Source: Emiliania huxleyi CCMP1516 (taxonomy: Eukaryota; Haptophyta; Isochrysidales; Noelaerhabdaceae). Taken from it: DNA of 64,000 nucleotides. The position numbers and the translations under genes were made by a program. Shown here piece by piece: positions 62,682 through 64,000 of this stretch. The stretch is taken from the NCBI RefSeq assembly GCF_000372725.1, contig NW_005201036.1, positions 217,219 through 281,218 of the forward strand, given 5' to 3'. Every line of letters starts with the position of its first letter. Position 1 is the stretch's first letter. Below the pieces are notes generated by a model, which ran no database searches, was not told the DNA's origin, and saw only the letters and a program-made list of their open reading frames with translations.

Positions 62682-63992
62682 TCAGTCAAGCAAATTGGTC
62701 GGCGGAGCTTGCCTGGCGGGCGGCTGCTCCTTAAGCTGCTGATGTCGACGAATCTCGTCGTTGGCGGCCACGCGCTCCTCGTACGAGAGCGAGGCGAAAG
62801 TGCGGCCCGACCGCGACTCCCACGCCCGCATCGCCGTCACGGACGCCTTTGTGCTCTCGACGCGTTTGCGTGGCTCTCCTCCCACCTAAAGGCGCAAGCA
62901 CGGGTGAGGCGGGAGCAGGGGGCGGGTCCACCCTTAGCGACAGAGCAAGCTGCCTTCGCGTTGTGCTGCTTGAGGAGCGCGAGCAACTGCTCGTCGCTCT
63001 CGTCGCCGCCTCCTTGCGTCGATGCGGGCGCCGCCGCCCGCGTCGCCTCCCCCGCGGCGCAAAACTGGGCCGCGGCGGCCTGAGGCGCCTTGTGCTCGCG
63101 CAAACGCTGCTGCGCGGCTGCAATCCCCTGCTTGTTGACGCGCGCGTTGTGCTGCTGCAGCACCTGCAGCACGTCGCCCGACCTTGCGGCGCCTACAGGC
63201 GCGACGCGCAAGCGGGTGAGCAGACGGAGGCGAGGGAGGGCCATCGTAGACAAGCCTAGCGCCTCCGCCCCGGGCGCCCCGGGCGCCCTTCTGCGCACGC
63301 TCGCGCTCCCGCCTTGCGTCGCGCTCTCGCCGCCAAGCCTCGAGCTCCTCGCGCCGCGACGGCGCCGCCCGACCGCCGGCGGCAGCACCCGCCTCGCCGC
63401 CCGCGGCTGCCACGCTCGCCCCGCCGGCAGTCGGCGCTGCGAGCGGCTGCGCCGCCAGGAGAGACGCGGGCGCGGGCGCGCCGCCAGCACTCGTTGGCGT
63501 GCACGCCGAGGCGGGCGGCTGGTGTGGCCGGGGCAGCGCTGTCTTGCCAGGCGACCCGTCCGAGACAGGTGGCGCGCCGACCGGAGCTGTTTGCTCGGGC
63601 GGTGCGGCGGGCGGCGCTGGGCCTTCCTTGCGCGAGGCGCGCCGGAGAGGAGCTCGAGCCGCGGCCGGCGGGGCGGCAGGTGTCGCGGCGGCGGGAGGCG
63701 GGGCGGCGGGAGGCGGGGCGGGGGGCGGGACAGCAGCCTCCTCTTGCTTCTCCTCTTGCTCCTCCTCGAGCGCCGCTGCTGCCCCTTGCGGCGGCGGGGC
63801 GGCGCGCGTGCTGGCAGTGGGCGTCTGGTCGCAGAGGGAGCCGCCGGTGCTGCGCGGCCGACCGGTGCCTCCCGTGCCGCCGCCGGTCGCTCTTCCGCCT
63901 GTGCTGCTCCCGTTGGCGCGCCGTGCAAACGGCGTGGTCTTGCCGGCTGCACCTCCTCCCAGCGCCGCGGCAGCGTCTCCACTAAACTGCAC
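62682..63992 (-). CDS. Protein with repeated QHN motif, three exons
   Basis: Exon 1 starts at 63992 (MQFSGDAAAALGGGAAGKTT) and is Ala/Pro/Gly-rich and disordered, with an Arg/Glu helix (REELEAWRRERDARRERE) near its end (about 63290). Exon 2 (about 63195-62965) reads GDVLQVLQQHNARVNKQG, later EQLLALLKQHNAK. Exon 3 (62890-62682) reads RKRVESTKASVTAMRAWESR then FASLSYEERVAANDEI. The repeated LLxQHN followed by xxWExxxGxxFxxLxxEER recalls a conserved region of algal and plant proteins that I cannot name. Exon 2/3 uses a GC donor (AAG|GCAGCT). The other exon joins are approximate. Confidence 0.6.
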
Positions 63993-64000
63993 CGTCTTGG

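Overview
This window reads as nuclear DNA of a unicellular alga. It is very GC-rich with strong G/C preference at third codon positions. Genes lie on both strands without operons and many have several short introns. Proteins are eukaryotic: XPF/ERCC4, NudC-like, UFD1-like, METTL21-like, RING ligases, a sulfatase and a chromodomain protein. Many introns appear to begin with GC instead of GT, and low-complexity and repeat DNA is abundant. I infer a haptophyte of the Emiliania/Gephyrocapsa type. That rests on general character, not on a search. One assembly gap (100 N) lies at 32945-33044.

Layout. 1-4 kb: a partial Tudor-like gene and a gene with two reading frames, separated by sequence where I see little. 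4.06-9.09 kb: a multi-exon ERCC4 (XPF) endonuclease gene. 9.1-11.9 kb: dispersed repeats. 11.9-17.1 kb: a membrane RING/ShKT protein, a GCK-domain protein and a somatomedin-B-like type I membrane protein. 17.1-20 kb: a dense cluster of micro- and minisatellites. 20.1-26 kb: an aspartyl/asparaginyl hydroxylase-like gene, an AP2-like gene, a large foldback repeat and a hypothetical gene. 26-29 kb: palindromes, a terminal-inverted-repeat (TIR) unit and gene remnants. 29.5-38.3 kb: an unidentified putative nucleic-acid-binding protein, a hypothetical gene, nested inverted duplications around the gap, an inserted TIR element with its empty site in a paralogous copy, a signal-peptide protein and a METTL21-like methyltransferase. 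39-50.6 kb: a secreted small protein, an SLF2/FAM178-like gene, a RING+LRR protein, a homologue of 5-hmdU DNA kinase/thymine pyrophosphorylase enzymes and a sulfatase. 51.8-64 kb: a UFD1+UBX fusion, a chromodomain protein, a NUDCD3 homologue, a voltage-sensor-like membrane protein, a RING-H2 protein and a protein with repeated QHN motifs.

The most striking signal is structural. Gene after gene contains a short array of 10-12 bp units at an exon edge, and the array is bracketed by a direct duplication of 13-38 bp of the adjoining exon or splice site. In two places the array is made of telomeric TTAGGG/CCCTAA repeats. This looks like staggered-break repair with templated or telomerase addition that creates or enlarges introns. 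A second intron source may be a ~70 bp element that ends in CACACAG and in one place is flanked by a 13 bp target duplication.

The genes do not form one pathway. They are housekeeping and signalling genes embedded in repeat-rich DNA.
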